From positions 248,001-312,000 of the forward strand of contig NZ_PZKC01000004.1 of assembly GCF_003034845.1 (NCBI RefSeq): a stretch of DNA of 64,000 bases. Reading direction: 5' to 3'. The notes under the pieces were generated by a model that had not been told where the DNA came from, did no database searches, and saw only the letters and a program-made list of their open reading frames with translations. This DNA is from Pseudothauera lacus. Its GTDB lineage: Bacteria; Pseudomonadota; Gammaproteobacteria; Burkholderiales; Rhodocyclaceae. Both the position numbers and the translations under genes were made by a program. Positions 60,868 to 64,000 of the stretch are shown piece after piece; the first letter of the stretch is position 1; every line of letters begins with the position of its first letter.

Positions 60868-61380
60868 ATGCCCAGCATAGAACTCCAGCCCTTCCGCCCC
60901 ACGCACGACATGCCGCTCATCGAACGCTGGCTCCGCGACCCTGAGGTGTCACGCTGGTGGGGCGAGTCGGCGCAAGTGCAGGCGGCACTGGCCGGGCATC
61001 CTGCCGACCATGCCGCGCTCATTCACGTCGACGGCGTAGCGGTGGGTCTGCTGTGCTGGCAGATACCCACACGCAGGGAGCTGGCCGACGCGGGTCTGGA
61101 CGATCTGCCGGCGGATCTGGTCGATATCGACATCGTGATCGGCGAAGCGGGCATGCGGGGACAGGGCCTTGGGCCGCTGGCCCTTGAGTTGCTGTTCGAA
61201 CGCCTGCGCCGGGAAGGCGTCAAGCTGGTCGGCGTGGCCACCGCCCTTGGCAACTCACACGCCCTGGCCGCATATGCCAGAGTGGGCCTGCAGCCCTACC
61301 GCGACTTCTTCGAACTGGGCGAGGACTACCGCTATCTGACCCGGCATCTGGACAACCCTGGCCAGCCCTCAGCCGGGTGA
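60868..61380 (+). CDS. GNAT acetyltransferase (AAC(6')-like fold group)
   Basis: A 170-aa GNAT N-acetyltransferase. ELQPFRPTHDMPLIERWLRDPEVSRWWGE at the N-terminus and IVIGEAGMRGQGLGPLALELLFERL (acetyl-CoA loop with GxGxG-like GQGLG) resemble the family containing AAC(6') aminoglycoside and siderophore acetyltransferases. Chromosomal members usually have other or unknown substrates, so a resistance role should not be assumed. GGAGG six bases before the ATG at 60868 outweighs the ATG at 60820 that overlaps the hydrolase stop. Confidence 0.8.
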   Translation: MPSIELQPFRPTHDMPLIERWLRDPEVSRWWGESAQVQAALAGHPADHAALIHVDGVAVGLLCWQIPTRRELADAGLDDLPADLVDIDIVIGEAGMRGQGLGPLALELLFERLRREGVKLVGVATALGNSHALAAYARVGLQPYRDFFELGEDYRYLTRHLDNPGQPSAG

Positions 61381-61421
61381 CGCCTCACAGTGCGAACACT
61401 CACAGTTACCGAGGCATTGCC

Positions 61422-62093
61422 ATGACCCACGACCGCAGCCTGTTTCCCATCATCGCCACCAACATTGCCACCATCATCGCCGCACTCTGGGCGGACTGGG
61501 GGCTGGGCCAGCTGCTCTGGCCCTACTGGATGCAGAGCGTGATCATCGGTTTCTATGCGCGCCGGCGCATCCTGGCGCTGCAGGACTTCTGCACCGAGGG
61601 CTTCAAGGTCAACAACCGCGCCGTCGCCCCGACGGTGCAGACGCAGCGCCAGACCGCCAACTTCTTCGCCCTGCACTATGGCGGCTTCCATTTCTTCTAC
61701 CTGTTCTTCCTGCTCGCCTTCGCCGCCGCGGCGGACCCGAGCGGCCATGTACCAGTGACCAACACCAATACCGGCGAGGTCAGCATGATGCACATCGGCC
61801 ACACCGGAGGGCTCGACATGCTGATCTACCTCGCTCTGGGCGTGGGTTTCTGGCTCAGCCACCGCGGTTCGCACCGCGAGCACGTGCAAGCCGACCTGCA
61901 GCGCAAGCCGAACATCGGCACGCTGATGTTCCTGCCTTACCTGCGGGTGATTCCGATGCACCTGACCATCATCTTTGGTGCCGTCCTCGGCGGCGGGGCA
62001 GCACTGGCGCTGTTCGCGACCCTGAAGACGGTCGCCGACGTGGCCATGCACAAGGTGGAACATCGCTGGCTGCAGGCGGGGAAAACCGCGTAG
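61422..62093 (+). CDS. DUF6498-like membrane protein
   Basis: A 223-aa protein with about five to six membrane segments (near 9-25, 28-45, 84-105, 130-150, 180-205). YWMQSVIIGFYARRRI near 37-53 and the histidine-bearing YGGFHFFYLFF and FWLSHRGSHRE are conserved-looking and match the DUF6498 style of uncharacterised membrane proteins. Function unknown. GAGG about eight bases upstream supports the ATG at 61422. It is convergent with clpB. Confidence 0.75.
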   Translation: MTHDRSLFPIIATNIATIIAALWADWGLGQLLWPYWMQSVIIGFYARRRILALQDFCTEGFKVNNRAVAPTVQTQRQTANFFALHYGGFHFFYLFFLLAFAAAADPSGHVPVTNTNTGEVSMMHIGHTGGLDMLIYLALGVGFWLSHRGSHREHVQADLQRKPNIGTLMFLPYLRVIPMHLTIIFGAVLGGGAALALFATLKTVADVAMHKVEHRWLQAGKTA

Positions 62094-62110
62094 CGGACGG
62101 CCGCGCGGAA

Positions 62111-62135
62111 AAGGAAACCCCGGCCGCAGCCGGGG
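62111..62135 (-). terminator. Intrinsic terminator of clpB
   Basis: A perfect stem CCCCGGC-CGCA-GCCGGGG (62118-62135), followed on the minus strand by TTTCCTT (62117-62111). It lies 21 bases beyond the clpB stop and could also serve the convergent gene. Confidence 0.75.
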
Positions 62136-62155
62136 GCGCTGCACCGGCAGCGTGC

Positions 62156-64000
<1,845 letters not shown>

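Noticed and set aside
60868-61380. Aminoglycoside resistance gene
   Set aside because: The GNAT fold resembles AAC(6') enzymes, but the gene is in ordinary chromosomal context with no mobile flank; a resistance role is not supported.

Overview
The window is high-GC bacterial DNA with dense, mostly short-spaced genes. Gene content points to a betaproteobacterium, most likely of the Rhodocyclales (Azoarcus/Thauera/Zoogloea type). The indicators are the pyrG-kdsA-eno-ftsB cluster, a trpS-scpA-scpB-rluB cluster, hpnCDE squalene genes, a tandem glycine riboswitch before gcvT, and many c-di-GMP and membrane-sensing genes. This placement is inferred from gene order and protein character; no database was searched.

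Layout. 1-1630: end of a PP2C-type phosphatase gene, a periplasmic solute-binding protein and a tRNA-Leu(UAG). 1631-4126: an island-like stretch with 450 bases of no recognised gene and a 681-aa membrane protein of unknown function, less GC-biased than its neighbours. 4145-8441 (minus): an ABC exporter-type ATPase, a large FtsX-type permease and a secreted lipocalin-like protein. 8545-11524: hpnC-hpnD-hpnE, which make squalene from farnesyl diphosphate. 11538-19690: a HAD protein, fabI, a kinase-like protein, DUF3301, a PiT phosphate transporter, a MazG-like pyrophosphohydrolase, rlmJ, a gamma-carbonic anhydrase-like protein, a SIMPL protein, a 169-base palindromic element, an NlpC/P60 lipoprotein and a CBS protein. 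19674-30336 (minus): two housekeeping clusters, ftsB-eno-DUF1330-kdsA-pyrG and rluB-scpB-scpA-trpS-M50 protease-YciO/Sua5-PHP phosphatase (listed left to right; transcription runs right to left).

30378-38429: a methyltransferase, an alpha/beta hydrolase and the glycine cleavage genes gcvT, gcvH and gcvP. These sit behind a tandem glycine riboswitch with a terminator-type expression platform, and a Phd/VapC-type toxin-antitoxin pair lies between gcvT and gcvH. A bacteriohemerythrin follows. 38621-43567: two GH17-containing membrane proteins, one fused to a GT2 synthase, resembling the NdvC/NdvB pair of beta-glucan synthesis, with a small membrane protein on the opposite strand. 43706-47361: a di-heme cytochrome c peroxidase overlapping by ATGA with a sensor GGDEF-EAL protein. 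47460-49124: the ABC-F factor EttA. 49132-57704 (minus): M48 protease, DUF898 protein, FapA-like protein, HDOD protein, PQQ-type sugar dehydrogenase, DUF805 protein with a pilin-like C-terminus, and a diguanylate cyclase. 57876-62093: TonB-dependent receptor, hydrolase, GNAT acetyltransferase and a DUF6498-type membrane protein. 62156-64000 (minus): the larger C-terminal part of clpB.

Most of the window is ordinary chromosomal backbone. The parts that most deserve a second look are the palindromic element at 18454-18622, the toxin-antitoxin insertion in the gcv operon, the NdvB/NdvC-like glucan locus, the kinase-like protein after fabI, and the DUF805/pilin-like fusion. I saw no rRNA, CRISPR array, intact insertion sequence or prophage.
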